This document shows, piece by piece, positions 44,942 through 54,547 of a stretch of 64,000 nt of DNA (positions are counted from its first letter, which is position 1; each line of letters begins with the position of its first letter). Origin of the DNA: CAVWDI01 sp963793095 (GTDB lineage: Bacteria > Chloroflexota > Anaerolineae > Anaerolineales > UBA4823); the NCBI GenBank assembly GCA_963793095.1, contig CAWBYY010000004.1, positions 186,001-250,000 on the forward strand. The letters are read 5' to 3'. The translations under genes were made by a program, and so were the position numbers. The notes beneath the pieces are model-generated. The model was not told where the DNA came from and made no database searches. It worked only from the letters and a program-made list of their open reading frames with translations.

Positions 44942-46014
44942 ACAATGAAAATTCCATCTACGATACGTACCTGCAGAGAGCTTTTCACTCCCTAAAACTT
45001 GGAGATAAATCAAGCGCAAGAATATGGGGGATGAAGGCTGCCCAAAATAATCCAGAACGGGAAGAAGCCTGGCTTGTTCTTGCGGGGCTTACGACACCGC
45101 GGGCTAGCATAAATTATCTGAAACATGCTCTCGAAATCAACCCTGACAGTGTCCAGGCCCGCAAAGGGATGCATTGGGCAATTCAGCAGTTGCGATCTGA
45201 AAATTCTTCGATAAATCAAATTCAGTCACCCGTCTCTACAACCGAATACAGTGTCAAACCTTTTGAGAAGAAATCAAACATACCCTTTTTCGCATGGTTA
45301 TTTGTCCTCCTGATTGTGCCCGGGTTTATCCTGTCATGGCTTCGGTTTCCAGGTTTCACCCAGGCTCTGAACAGCAGGAATATGAATATTCTTCAAGGCC
45401 AATCCATTCCAAAGGCTTCCAGAACAGCCACATCAACCCAAACTTTTACACCAACATTCACTCTTACTCTTACACCAACCCATACTAATACACCAACTTC
45501 AACCCCGACTTTAACCCCGACCGATACACCTACTTTAACTCCTACTCAAACACCCACTTTCACACCAACTTTCACAAGCACACCTCCCCCACCCACCGAG
45601 GTCGAATCACAACCAACGGAAATTGAAGTAAAAGTTAATCGCCCGGAAGGCGTCAAGAAAAATGAACGCTGGATAGATGTTGTTTTATCTCGACAGAGAT
45701 TATTTGTTTACCAGGGAGATGAGTTGATTGAGAAATTTATTGTATCAACAGGAATAGCAAAATATCCCACAGTTAAAGGAATATTTAATATATATGTAAA
45801 ATACAAATTCGCTGACATGCGGGGGGACGATTACTTCCTGGAGGATGTGCCTTTTGTCATGTATTTTTATGAGGATTACGGCATTCATGGTACATACTGG
45901 CATAATAATTTTGGAACGCCGATGAGTCACGGTTGTGTAAATCTTCGAACCGAAGATGCAAAGTGGTTATTTGATTTTGTCAATGTGGGAACGAAAGTTA
46001 GAGTCCGACGCTAA
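44938..46014 (+). CDS. L,D-transpeptidase (YkuD) with TPR-like N-terminus and Thr/Pro linker
   Basis: A 358-residue protein. Residues 1-80 look like TPR helices (YLQRAFHSLKLGDKSSARIWGMKAAQNNPE). A membrane helix follows (FFAWLFVLLIVPGFILSWL), then a long Thr-Pro repeat linker (about 160-215). The YkuD domain comes last, with HGTYWHNNFG and the catalytic SHGCVNLR (His 331, Cys 333). It crosslinks peptidoglycan through 3-3 bonds or anchors proteins. The unusual cytoplasmic TPR-like head suggests a protein partner inside the cell. The start overlaps the amidase stop (ATGA). Confidence 0.92.
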   Translation: MNNENSIYDTYLQRAFHSLKLGDKSSARIWGMKAAQNNPEREEAWLVLAGLTTPRASINYLKHALEINPDSVQARKGMHWAIQQLRSENSSINQIQSPVSTTEYSVKPFEKKSNIPFFAWLFVLLIVPGFILSWLRFPGFTQALNSRNMNILQGQSIPKASRTATSTQTFTPTFTLTLTPTHTNTPTSTPTLTPTDTPTLTPTQTPTFTPTFTSTPPPPTEVESQPTEIEVKVNRPEGVKKNERWIDVVLSRQRLFVYQGDELIEKFIVSTGIAKYPTVKGIFNIYVKYKFADMRGDDYFLEDVPFVMYFYEDYGIHGTYWHNNFGTPMSHGCVNLRTEDAKWLFDFVNVGTKVRVRR

Positions 46015-46093
46015 AATGCGGGTAAATTTATACAATTTTTATATTGTTTACCTGAGTCTTGAATATAATAGTATCGGAAGCAGTCAAAATCTT

Positions 46094-46517
46094 ATGCCAA
46101 AAAAACCCCTTTTTGATGGATTAGTAATCGATGAGCAGGATAGAGTCGTTGAAGTCATTTACGTCGGCGACGAACCTTGCTATGTCGTCGATGATATTGG
46201 ATTTCGCCGGCATATACCTGCAGAGCAGGTTGACCGGCAGGTTTTAAAGTCAATGAGTGAGATGATTGAAGGTCATGAAGAATTTCTAAGTGAACAAACC
46301 GCTAAAATGCTCGGCCAGGAGGATATTTTTTCTCAGGCGATGATTTCCTCCCAACTGAAAAATATCGATAAACAATTTGAAAACCTGATCCAGACTGGCA
46401 TTCCAGAAGATACCAGGAGCATATATGGGGATGATGGGGTTTTATATCCGGATCAATGTTCACGGAGATGTTGTGGAAATTGAACAACCTGGAGTAATTG
46501 ATCCAGATGAAGAATAA
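46094..46517 (+). CDS. Conserved protein of unknown function (one frameshift)
   Basis: About 140 residues. It starts MPKKPLFDGLVIDEQDRVVEVIYVGDEPCYVVDD and continues through a helical middle (SEMIEGHEEFLSEQTAKML, then NIDKQFENLI). Near 46427 the frame breaks in GGGG; with one G less it reads IYGMMGFYIRINVHGDVVEIE and ends PGVIDPDEE. No known domain or membrane segment is seen. It lies 79 bases behind the L,D-transpeptidase. The clean C-terminus after repair argues that it is a real gene. Confidence 0.68.
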
Positions 46518-46593
46518 CGTTTGAGAGAATTTTTTAAAATAGTGTTAGATAATAAATCTTTTGAAGTTGTGAATTAAACAATTTTTTTATTTT

Positions 46594-47085
46594 CTACCCT
46601 GAATAACTCCAGCCAATTTTTGGCAGTGAAAGCGTGTCCTCGGCTGAGCCTGGTTTCCTCACCCCTGCACCAACAATCTCTCCTACAACAATATTGTGAT
46701 CTCCACCAACATCCTGAATACTTCTTACCCTGCATTCAAGGTAAGCAGCGGCGTCATCAAGAATTGGACAACCGGTTTCTGCCCCGGGTTTATAGTCCAG
46801 ATTTTTCATCTTTTCTGGGTTTTTCTTCCGTCCCTTTGTAATTGGTATAACAGCATCTGCATCCTCAATATTAAAAACGTTCAAAACAAAGACTTTCCCT
46901 TTTTCAATCAAATGGTAAGAGAAAGATGTTTTTTGGACGGCTATTGCAATTAACCTGGGTTCAAATGATACCTGGGTCATCCAATTCAAAACCATTGCAT
47001 TTTCTTCATCACCGAATTTGGAAGTGATGCTATAAAACCCGTAAGGCAATCTTCGCAGAACCTCTTTTATGTTGTCATTAGACAT
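46594..47085 (-). CDS. Flavin reductase-like FMN-binding protein
   Basis: A 163-residue flavoprotein of the flavin_Reduct family. Recognisable are LPYGFYSITSKFGDEENAMVLNWMTQVSFEPRLIAIAVQKTSFSYHLI and the C-terminal VGEIVGAGV. These proteins bind FMN and either reduce flavins or act as electron carriers, such as flavoredoxin. The start is ATG 47085, with GGAGG 8 bases upstream; the in-frame start at 47100 lacks a site. It stands alone on the minus strand. The partner is unknown. Confidence 0.88.
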   Translation of the reverse strand: MSNDNIKEVLRRLPYGFYSITSKFGDEENAMVLNWMTQVSFEPRLIAIAVQKTSFSYHLIEKGKVFVLNVFNIEDADAVIPITKGRKKNPEKMKNLDYKPGAETGCPILDDAAAYLECRVRSIQDVGGDHNIVVGEIVGAGVRKPGSAEDTLSLPKIGWSYSG

Positions 47086-47345
47086 TTTTACATCCTCCAA
47101 TCATTTTCCGAAATCTTATAAGTCAATTGTTAGGAAAAATAACTAGAGATCATTTTAATTAATAGCACTTACCATATCCATAAATTCTTTGTTAGAACTG
47201 GAAATTATCTTAAATCCAAATTCCTGATTGTATGCCAGCGTCTGATCCATAAAACCAAGGAAACCAGAATAGATTCAAAATGACGTTATAATCAAAATCC
47301 TGCATAAATATTACTTGAATCCTATTAAATGAGAACAAATATCCT

Positions 47346-48503
47346 ATGGTGATACAAGAACAATTTGATCCTGATTCTGCAGTAAAGTTAATTGAAAATT
47401 TTCTTTCACCCTGGGAAGCATCCCTGGAGAATCCTGAACAATCTCAATTTCAGGTACTTGAAAAATTGATACAAGATTATTCCAAGACTGGATATGGAAA
47501 AATTCAAGGTGTCCAAAATGTTGACAATATTCAGGATTATAGACGAATATTCCCTGCTGCCACTTACGAGGATTTTAAGCCATATCTCGATTTAGTAATG
47601 GCAGGTGATTTTGAACAATTGCTGCCTGAAGAACCAGTCGGATGGGCTATCACCAGGGGAACAACTAAAGGTGAATCAAAATTTATTCCAATGACCCCAA
47701 CCGATTTACATATGCGTGTCAGCGCTGGCAGGGCAATGCTGGTTTATGTATTGATGAATAAAAAATTCAACTTGTTTTCAGGAGTCAATTTAAATCTAAA
47801 CTTCCCTTCGATCGTTGGAACAATTACAGTCGGTAACCAGGAAATTAATTACGGATATAGTTCTGGGATTTATGCAAAATATGTCTCTGCTCAAACACCA
47901 ATTCAATCTGTACCTTCTCAAGAAGAAATCGATGCATTGGGGGGCGGAAAATCGGTAACAGACTGGGAAAACAGATTTGAACTCGCCTATCAGTCATGCA
48001 AAGATAAAAATGTGACCTTGGTGGGCGGGGTATTTAACACTGCTTACCGGTTTGCCCGCTACTTAAAAAAGATTCATAATTTATATCCAAAAGATATTTG
48101 GAAAACCCAGATAATGACATTGGGCAGTGTGCCGGGAATCAATACTAAGCATCAGCCCGTATTGCAATCGTTATATGGTGATGTCGTTATCCGGGAGATT
48201 TACGGCGCGACGGAAGGTATGTTCGGCCAGCAGCGGGACCAAAACAGGGCGTGGGTTCCAAATTACGATCAATTCTTTTTTGAGGTGGCTACCAGAACAG
48301 GTACAAAATTGTTACACGAGATGACCCCCGGAGAATCCGGTGGACTAATTGTTTCAACACCTGTATTTCCACGTTACAGGATCGGAGATATCATCCGTGC
48401 ATACCAACCACCATATTTCCGCTGTTTAGGGCGCGAAAGCTGGTGGGTTCCGATTCAATACGCCTGGGATGAATTATTCTCTTTAAATTTTGGCCGACTT
48501 TAA
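47346..48503 (+). CDS. GH3-family acyl-adenylating protein
   Basis: A 385-residue protein of the GH3 (auxin-responsive) family. Features include the phosphate-binding region WAITRGTTKGESKFIPMT, IYGATEGMFG (acyl-adenylate motif) and the hinge RYRIGDIIRAY. It ends in YAWDELFSLNFGRL, without the extra C-terminal lid of plant GH3, as in many bacterial members. Plant GH3 enzymes conjugate hormones to amino acids; the bacterial substrate is unknown. ATG has only a weak ribosome site. It is not in an obvious operon. Confidence 0.85.
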   Translation: MVIQEQFDPDSAVKLIENFLSPWEASLENPEQSQFQVLEKLIQDYSKTGYGKIQGVQNVDNIQDYRRIFPAATYEDFKPYLDLVMAGDFEQLLPEEPVGWAITRGTTKGESKFIPMTPTDLHMRVSAGRAMLVYVLMNKKFNLFSGVNLNLNFPSIVGTITVGNQEINYGYSSGIYAKYVSAQTPIQSVPSQEEIDALGGGKSVTDWENRFELAYQSCKDKNVTLVGGVFNTAYRFARYLKKIHNLYPKDIWKTQIMTLGSVPGINTKHQPVLQSLYGDVVIREIYGATEGMFGQQRDQNRAWVPNYDQFFFEVATRTGTKLLHEMTPGESGGLIVSTPVFPRYRIGDIIRAYQPPYFRCLGRESWWVPIQYAWDELFSLNFGRL

Positions 48504-48513
48504 AAATTTAAAC

Positions 48514-48978
48514 TTATTCTCTTTTCCTCGTAATTCCACGAAGTAAGATCGATAATCCAACCGCAATCAAAATCAAAGGCCATATCAAAATCCAATTTAA
48601 ACCAATAATTGAGTTTAAACCGATTGCGATGAGTATAAAAGCAAAAATCAACGTCCCACCTACAGGTCTTCGATATGCAGGTATGATTAATCTTAAAAAC
48701 ACTTCAAACAAAAATAAACAGCCTGCACCTATTAAAATAATCGGCCATGCGCTGATTGTTTTATCAATCGACTCTATACCGGTACTGAATGTCAGTGTCT
48801 GTAGGAATTGATCTAGCAGACCCAGGTTGCTTAAAAGCAATACTATTCCCGCCCAGATAAAAATTAACGCCCATATTATCGGAGTTAGTGGATCTCTGCT
48901 CCATTTTTCATCCCAGCTCTTTTCAGCGCTTTTTTCACTTTCCTTTTCATCAAATTTTTCATCTTTTTCACCCGGCAT
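48514..48978 (-). CDS. Multi-TM protein with charged N-terminus
   Basis: A 154-residue protein. A highly charged N-terminus (EKDEKFDEKESEKSAEKSWDEKW) is followed by four membrane helices: PIIWALIFIWAGIVLLLSNLG, ISAWPIILIGAGCLFLFEVFL, GGTLIFAFILIAIGL and WILIWPLILIAVGLSILLRG. The repeated W-P-LILI-AG-L pattern is that of the LiaI/LiaF-type TM domain (DUF5668) found in envelope stress proteins. No partner two-component system is adjacent. The ribosome site (GGGAGGAAA) before ATG is good. Confidence 0.75.
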   Translation of the reverse strand: MPGEKDEKFDEKESEKSAEKSWDEKWSRDPLTPIIWALIFIWAGIVLLLSNLGLLDQFLQTLTFSTGIESIDKTISAWPIILIGAGCLFLFEVFLRLIIPAYRRPVGGTLIFAFILIAIGLNSIIGLNWILIWPLILIAVGLSILLRGITRKRE

Positions 48979-49039
48979 TTTTTCCTCCCGTTAGTTTGGT
49001 TTCTCAATAATTGAATAACATTTCTCAAATATTAATAAA

Positions 49040-51394
49040 TTATATCCCTGAATTCAGGATTTCAATATCAATATCTTTCAGGTAATTCCTGTATGCATTC
49101 GTTTCTTCAATTAGCAACTCGATCTGATTCATTAATAACTCTGATTCATCAGTTTTTAGGAATTCATTCCTTGTTGCAATCTCGAAAGTTCCCTCAATGC
49201 TGGGCATAATATAACCCTTGGAAATAATCCAATCCAGTCCTTTACGAATGGTTATCTCCCTCTGCCCCAGATAGCTAGCCATTTTCTGGACATCTAAAAT
49301 ACCATTATTAGCATTTATTCCAAACTTAACCATACCCATGAGTTGTTTCACAAAGGAATGAAAGTCGAGGGAGTTTGGATTAACACAAAAGAATATAAGT
49401 TCTGTTGGAGATAATTGTTCAATAACATGGCGCAATTCCCATCTTCCCGGCGGTGTTGTCCAGATTACAAGTCTCGACGCTGGTTTGATGTTGTATCTGT
49501 CTACCAGAGCAGCCTCAATTTTTCTATGGATCCCTTTTGTTCTTAACTCACTATCTCCACCCGCTTCGATCCAGATTTGCGTTTCTTCCCCGATCTCCAG
49601 CTGGATTAATTTTTCAAGTTTTGAATGAATTTTTCGAAAATCACGGATTTTCCAAATTCGGCTCGGCTCCAGATTGGTAATTTTCTTTTCGATAACCTGG
49701 AAATCAACCCACTCCAGTTGTACACTTTTTGATCCTCGGAAAGAAGAAGAACGTGCAGTGTATACCAGATTGAATCGAGAATTTTCCAAAATTTTTTTAT
49801 CAAATTCATCAGCTCCATTCCACCAGATCAATCTATATTTGGTTTCCTCTCGATCAGATACTGTTATTGAAATATGTTCATCTTCACGTCCTAACGTTGT
49901 ATAGTTCTGAAATTTTAGATCCTCACTCATAAATATTAACTGCCGGTTTCCAGGTCCAAATGGAGCCAATCTTTCGACATCTTCAATAAATCCCATGCTT
50001 ATCTCCCCCAGATCGATAGTACCATCAAATACTGCTTCTTTTACATCCGGTATATCTAAAGCAACAACATAATCAGAGATTGATTTTGTGAAATCCTCAA
50101 TTTTTGCGGGATCAATTTTTAAGCCAGCAGCCATTGGGTGCCCGCCATATTCCAATAAAAATCTGCTGCTGTCCCGGATTGCAGCTGAGATATCAACTCT
50201 TTCCACAGACCTGGCAGACCCCTTTCCCGCATGACCGTCAGCTGTTGAAATCAGGATAACAGGTTTATTGTATTTCTCTACAAGTTTACTGGCGACAATG
50301 CCGATAATTCCTGGCGGCCAGGTTGGATTTGATATTACAATTACTTTGTTTTCCATCAATCCAGGGTTTTTTTCAATTCCAGACAAAGCTGCCTGGTACA
50401 CCTGGTTTGTTAGCAATTTCCTGCGGGAATTAAATGTCTCAAGTTCCAGAGCAAGTATCCGTGCTCTTGCCATATTATCGGTTAATAATAGCTCTACTCC
50501 CTTTGCAGCATCATCCAGCCTCCCGACTGCATTCAGGCGGGGTCCAATAATAAAACCTATATGTTCTTCTGAAATTAAGTTTGGATCTAATTCAATTAAT
50601 TCATACAATGCCTGCAGTCCCGGTCGTTCTGCCTGGCGCAGTTTTTTAATCCCGGATTGAAGCAAATAACGGTTGTCTTTCGTAATCATAACAACATCCG
50701 ATACTATACCCAATGCAACCAGGTCCAGGAATTGATCCACTTCATCATTTAGGCCAATCCGGGTATACAGACCTTCAATGAGTTTGTATGCCACACCCAC
50801 GCCTGGCAGGTTGCGGAGTGGATGATCTTCAGCCAACATTTTAGGATTCAGGATAGTTTCTGCATCTGGCAGCTTTTCCGGTAAATCATGGTGATCTGTG
50901 ATTATCACGTCCACCCCGGATTGGTTTGCGAATTTAATCGCTTCGTGAGAAGCAATGCCGGTATCACAGGTAAGCAGCAGGTTTATTTTAGGATGGTGGT
51001 CGTCCCCAATTATCTTTTCTAAGAATGGAATGTTTACCCCATGCGATTCAATATCCCTCAAAGGGACATGATAGACCGTATCAATATTAATATTACGCAG
51101 AGCAGAGATTAATAGGGCGGTGGAGGTTTGCCCATCTACATCAAAGTCGCCCCAAACACAAACTGTTTCCCCTTTCTCCAATGCTTTGATCAATCGGGAT
51201 ACAGCTTTTTCTAATCCAGGAATATCACTGGATGGAGATGCTTTAAATAAATCCGGATTCAGAAACGACAGGGCTTCCTGAGGATTTCTTAATCCACGCC
51301 GGTATAGAGTGTGCGCTACAACCGGATGACCACCTACGATTTTTATAAAGTCATCCGGGACTTCTACCGGTTCAGGTTCAATCCAGGCTGCCAT
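49040..51394 (-). CDS. recJ: Single-stranded-DNA exonuclease RecJ
   Basis: A 784-residue RecJ. DHH-family motifs: VWGDFDVDGQTSTALL (motif I), TCDTGIASHEA, ITDHHDLPE (DHH), LPGVGVAYK, and the DHHA1 domain with PGIIGIVASKLVEKYNKPVILIS and GYGGHPMAAGL-like YGGHPMAAGLKI. It degrades single-stranded DNA 5' to 3' in recombination and repair. About 200 residues beyond the OB fold form a C-terminal extension resembling those of Firmicutes RecJ. It starts 21 bases downstream of the nuclease gene, last in a repair operon. Confidence 0.94.
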   Translation of the reverse strand: MAAWIEPEPVEVPDDFIKIVGGHPVVAHTLYRRGLRNPQEALSFLNPDLFKASPSSDIPGLEKAVSRLIKALEKGETVCVWGDFDVDGQTSTALLISALRNINIDTVYHVPLRDIESHGVNIPFLEKIIGDDHHPKINLLLTCDTGIASHEAIKFANQSGVDVIITDHHDLPEKLPDAETILNPKMLAEDHPLRNLPGVGVAYKLIEGLYTRIGLNDEVDQFLDLVALGIVSDVVMITKDNRYLLQSGIKKLRQAERPGLQALYELIELDPNLISEEHIGFIIGPRLNAVGRLDDAAKGVELLLTDNMARARILALELETFNSRRKLLTNQVYQAALSGIEKNPGLMENKVIVISNPTWPPGIIGIVASKLVEKYNKPVILISTADGHAGKGSARSVERVDISAAIRDSSRFLLEYGGHPMAAGLKIDPAKIEDFTKSISDYVVALDIPDVKEAVFDGTIDLGEISMGFIEDVERLAPFGPGNRQLIFMSEDLKFQNYTTLGREDEHISITVSDREETKYRLIWWNGADEFDKKILENSRFNLVYTARSSSFRGSKSVQLEWVDFQVIEKKITNLEPSRIWKIRDFRKIHSKLEKLIQLEIGEETQIWIEAGGDSELRTKGIHRKIEAALVDRYNIKPASRLVIWTTPPGRWELRHVIEQLSPTELIFFCVNPNSLDFHSFVKQLMGMVKFGINANNGILDVQKMASYLGQREITIRKGLDWIISKGYIMPSIEGTFEIATRNEFLKTDESELLMNQIELLIEETNAYRNYLKDIDIEILNSGI

Positions 51395-51415
51395 AAATCC
51401 AATAACCGTTATTGC

Positions 51416-52252
51416 TTAAAATTCAATTTCTACTATTTGATCAAAATCATATTCATATTGTGCGGATTCTTCAGAGAATATTAATTCATTTGCCTCTCCA
51501 TCCTGCCCTGGTAAATCTCCCCTCTCACAGAGTGCCCGGTAAACACAAAATTTACACTTAACTTCCTGATCGGTTTTTAAAAATTCTTCAGGATTCATCC
51601 CAGAAATTTTCTCTATTGTGTTTCCAATCTCATCTTTTGCCTGAGTCAATTTATATTTATCGAATTCGAATATCTCCATATTCCAGGGATATTCCGCAAA
51701 CCAGTAGATCATTTTTAGCTGGTCAGGTTCGATCCTTTTCGAGGGACATAAATGTTTGCCCGCACAGAATAGAATATAAGGATAAACTTTTGATTGAAAG
51801 TGCTCGCCAAGAACTCCGCTTTTATATCTAATTTTAGAGGTTTTCCAATCATAAATTATCCAGCGCCCATCTGGCTTGATGGCAACCAGATCTAATTTCG
51901 CGATTACCCGGAAACCCTGGATAACCGAGTAAAGTCTCACTTCCGGAAGGAATTTATCCGCTTCATCAAGATTCTTTATAATGGAAATTTTAAAATTATC
52001 CCACCATTTTTTTAATGAGGAATCCACTAAATAATCTTCAATTTTTTCCTCAGATACTCCGGCAAAGTATTGGTGGACAGCCCGGTGGAAATCTGCCCCG
52101 GATTTAGCACGTAATTCGAGTTCATTAACTGGATCTAATTCGACAGCAGGCCAATTAATCCTGTCAATGTAACGGTATTTAAACAGCCTCCTGCAGTAAA
52201 CGAAATCTTGCAAGCTTTTTTGACTGTAATTGAAATTCTCGGGTAGTATCAT
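51416..52252 (-). CDS. PD-(D/E)XK nuclease with a cysteine cluster (AddB C-terminal / Cas4-like)
   Basis: About 278 residues. The nuclease core has GADFHRAVHQYF, an acidic VIAKLDLVAIKPDG and IYDWKTSKIR (motif DWKT). A first Cys lies in FVYCRRLFKYR, and three more are in KCKFCVYRALCERGD, forming the iron-sulfur staple typical of AddB and Cas4. No helicase domain is attached. It follows the UvrD-like helicase and precedes recJ. I read it as the stand-alone nuclease subunit of a split AddAB-type complex. ATG 52252 gives the best N-terminus (MILPENFNYSQKSLQDFVYC); an earlier start at 52306 would overlap the helicase end. Confidence 0.87.
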   Translation of the reverse strand: MILPENFNYSQKSLQDFVYCRRLFKYRYIDRINWPAVELDPVNELELRAKSGADFHRAVHQYFAGVSEEKIEDYLVDSSLKKWWDNFKISIIKNLDEADKFLPEVRLYSVIQGFRVIAKLDLVAIKPDGRWIIYDWKTSKIRYKSGVLGEHFQSKVYPYILFCAGKHLCPSKRIEPDQLKMIYWFAEYPWNMEIFEFDKYKLTQAKDEIGNTIEKISGMNPEEFLKTDQEVKCKFCVYRALCERGDLPGQDGEANELIFSEESAQYEYDFDQIVEIEF

Positions 52253-52271
52253 TTTTAAAATATACGACAAT

Positions 52272-54519
52272 TTATTCTGGATAAGCTTTTTTTTGGGTTG
52301 ATTCAAGCAGTTTGATAAGCGCTAATGCCGCCGAATTTTTTCCATTTCTACCGTTGTTCCAGGTGACTACCAGTTCCTTCTTTGCGCGAGTAATGCCTAC
52401 ATATAATAATCGTAACCTTTCACGGGCAAAGTTCAACCGTGCCTGATTTGTCGCAAATCCCCTCCTGATACCATTCGTAAGGTTTCTCCAAAAAAATTGT
52501 CTCCAGCTGTGCAAGTGTCTCTGCTTGCAGGTTCAACCTGTCACGGATGAAATATTTTTCATCAAAATAGACCTCCTCCGGGTAGCCAGTTGGAAAATTG
52601 TAATTGTTGGCTGACATTAGATAAACCCGGTCCCACTCCATACCCTTGGCTTTATGCATCGTAGATATTACAACTACTCCTTTATGTTTTTCGGGATGAA
52701 AACCAGTATCTGAATCGCTTAAACCAAGAAAACTTCTCCGGTTTTTAAGAATAATTTCGAGCTCGGCTGAATAATCTTCAACTCTCCAACCCGGATTGAA
52801 TCGTCCTGCCTGACGCATTATCAGTGCAAGTTTATAAGCCAGCGCTAAATCCTCAGGTTTCTTGAATATCTCTTTTGAAATGGTTAAAACCATCTGGTCA
52901 ATTGGGATTGTCACAGATGGCCCCCACCGCTGAATTTCTTCCCGGAATTGTAAATAAAACTGGTATTCCTGCTCGTTCTCCAGAGAATTGTGGACACCTT
53001 CCAGCCAATCACGGCCAGGTTCTGGCTGGAAAAAATCCTCGATATGCGGCACTTTTTTTATCCTTCGGGATGATTTCTCAGGTTCAAATTTAAGTTCTTC
53101 ATTCTGGGCTTTCAGCGCCAGCCAATCTTCGTATACTTTTGATAATTGTGAGGCAGATTCAGGGTTAGCGAAGAACTTCAACAAGTTATTTATTATTCCA
53201 ACCGTCCTGCGGGTATGTGAAGTGACCTTCAATAGGTCATCATTATAGGAAATATTTGCCTTTTGCAGTTCAATTGCAAGAGCCGACCCGCGATCGTTTC
53301 TCGGTACCAGAACTGCCACTGTCTCATTTTTATGATCAGGCAGCCATCCAGCAATTGAATTTACAACGACCTCCATTTCCTTTTCGGGTCTGTGATTGAT
53401 ATGGCTTATAAAAATCTTTGAGAGATAATCTGGAGGATTTGGTTGAGGATCGTCCTGGGTAGCAGGCTCGATAAGCGGTGGGTGAGTCAAGCCGCTTCTA
53501 ACTTCAATAATAGGATGATTGTGAGCTGTCCATGTGACCAGATTATTTGCCAAGTCGATAATACTCTGCGTCGACCGCCCTGATACAGATAGATATTTTT
53601 CTGTTACATCCTCACGGATAATGAAATTTCGCAAATATTCAGGATTGGCTGTCGTAAATGTTTCAAAGATCGCCTGGTTCGGATCGCCCACTCTGACCCA
53701 GTTACCGTTCCTCTCAGAAAGCAGCTTTAAAATTTTTTCCTGAAGCCGGCTGCTGTCCTGAGCTTCATCTTCAAGAATATATGGCCAGCGGTCTTGAAGC
53801 CTATCTGACAGGTATTCATCATTTTCCAGAGCAACCAGCGCATAGGATATGAGATCATCAAAATCTATCGCCCCGCGGTAATTTAAACTACGTTCGTAAT
53901 CTCTGTAAATTTCATTTCCCATTTCAAGGAGCGGCATCTCAACCGGGATTTCTTCAAGACGTGCACGGATTTGGGATGATGTCAGACGTTTGTCTTTTAC
54001 ACTCCGGATAAACCCTATCGCGATATCCCGAAAATATTCAGGGACTTTGTCTCTGATTGTTCTGCCACGCCAATATTCCTCCATCTCAGGGTTGATATAT
54101 TCACTCAATATTCCAGAATTGGAATGAATCCATGCCCTGGCTGCATCTTCTATGATCTTATTAGTCTCCATTTCATCAACAATAATAAAATCCTCACCAA
54201 TCCCAACCAGGTCGGGTCTTTCTTTCACAATATCATGCGCCAGTCCATGGAGTGTCCTAACCCGAAATCCAAGCGGCAGCAGAGCTTTCTGGGAACAAAA
54301 CCTGGTAACCTGGCTATAAAAATTGTCCACTGCAGAATTTACCAGGGTCACAATCAACACTTCTTGATGCTCCTGTAATAACCCCCGGTTTATAATTTCT
54401 GCAGCCAGCAATGAAAGTGTCCAGGTTTTTCCACTGCCTGGGACAGCCGATATCCCAATCTTCCCCTTTTTATAATTAAGAATTTCCTCTTGCTCAGGTC
54501 GTAGTCTGATTTCACTCAT
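52272..54519 (-). CDS. UvrD/Rep-family helicase (one frameshift near the 3' end)
   Basis: About 748 residues. Motif I is ISAVPGSGKTWTLSLLA, motif II ILEDEAQDSS, motif III GDPNQAIFETF, motif IV-V VVISTMHKAKGMEWDRVYLM, and motif VI LLYVGITRAKKELVVTW. Motif VI lies in another frame: near 52450 the frame breaks in GGGG and one G less joins YQEG to FATNQARLNFARERLRLLYVG. The total length is one base over a multiple of three. All SF1A motifs are complete, so it should be active. It is the motor of the repair module, 28 bases behind the AddB-like protein. Confidence 0.88.
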
Positions 54520-54547
54520 TATTAATGTTTTCCAGCACCAGGTCCCG

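Noticed and set aside
45430..45600. DNA tandem repeat or CRISPR-like array
   Set aside because: It is a degenerate Thr-Pro coding linker without regular direct repeats and spacers. No CRISPR array is seen anywhere in the window.
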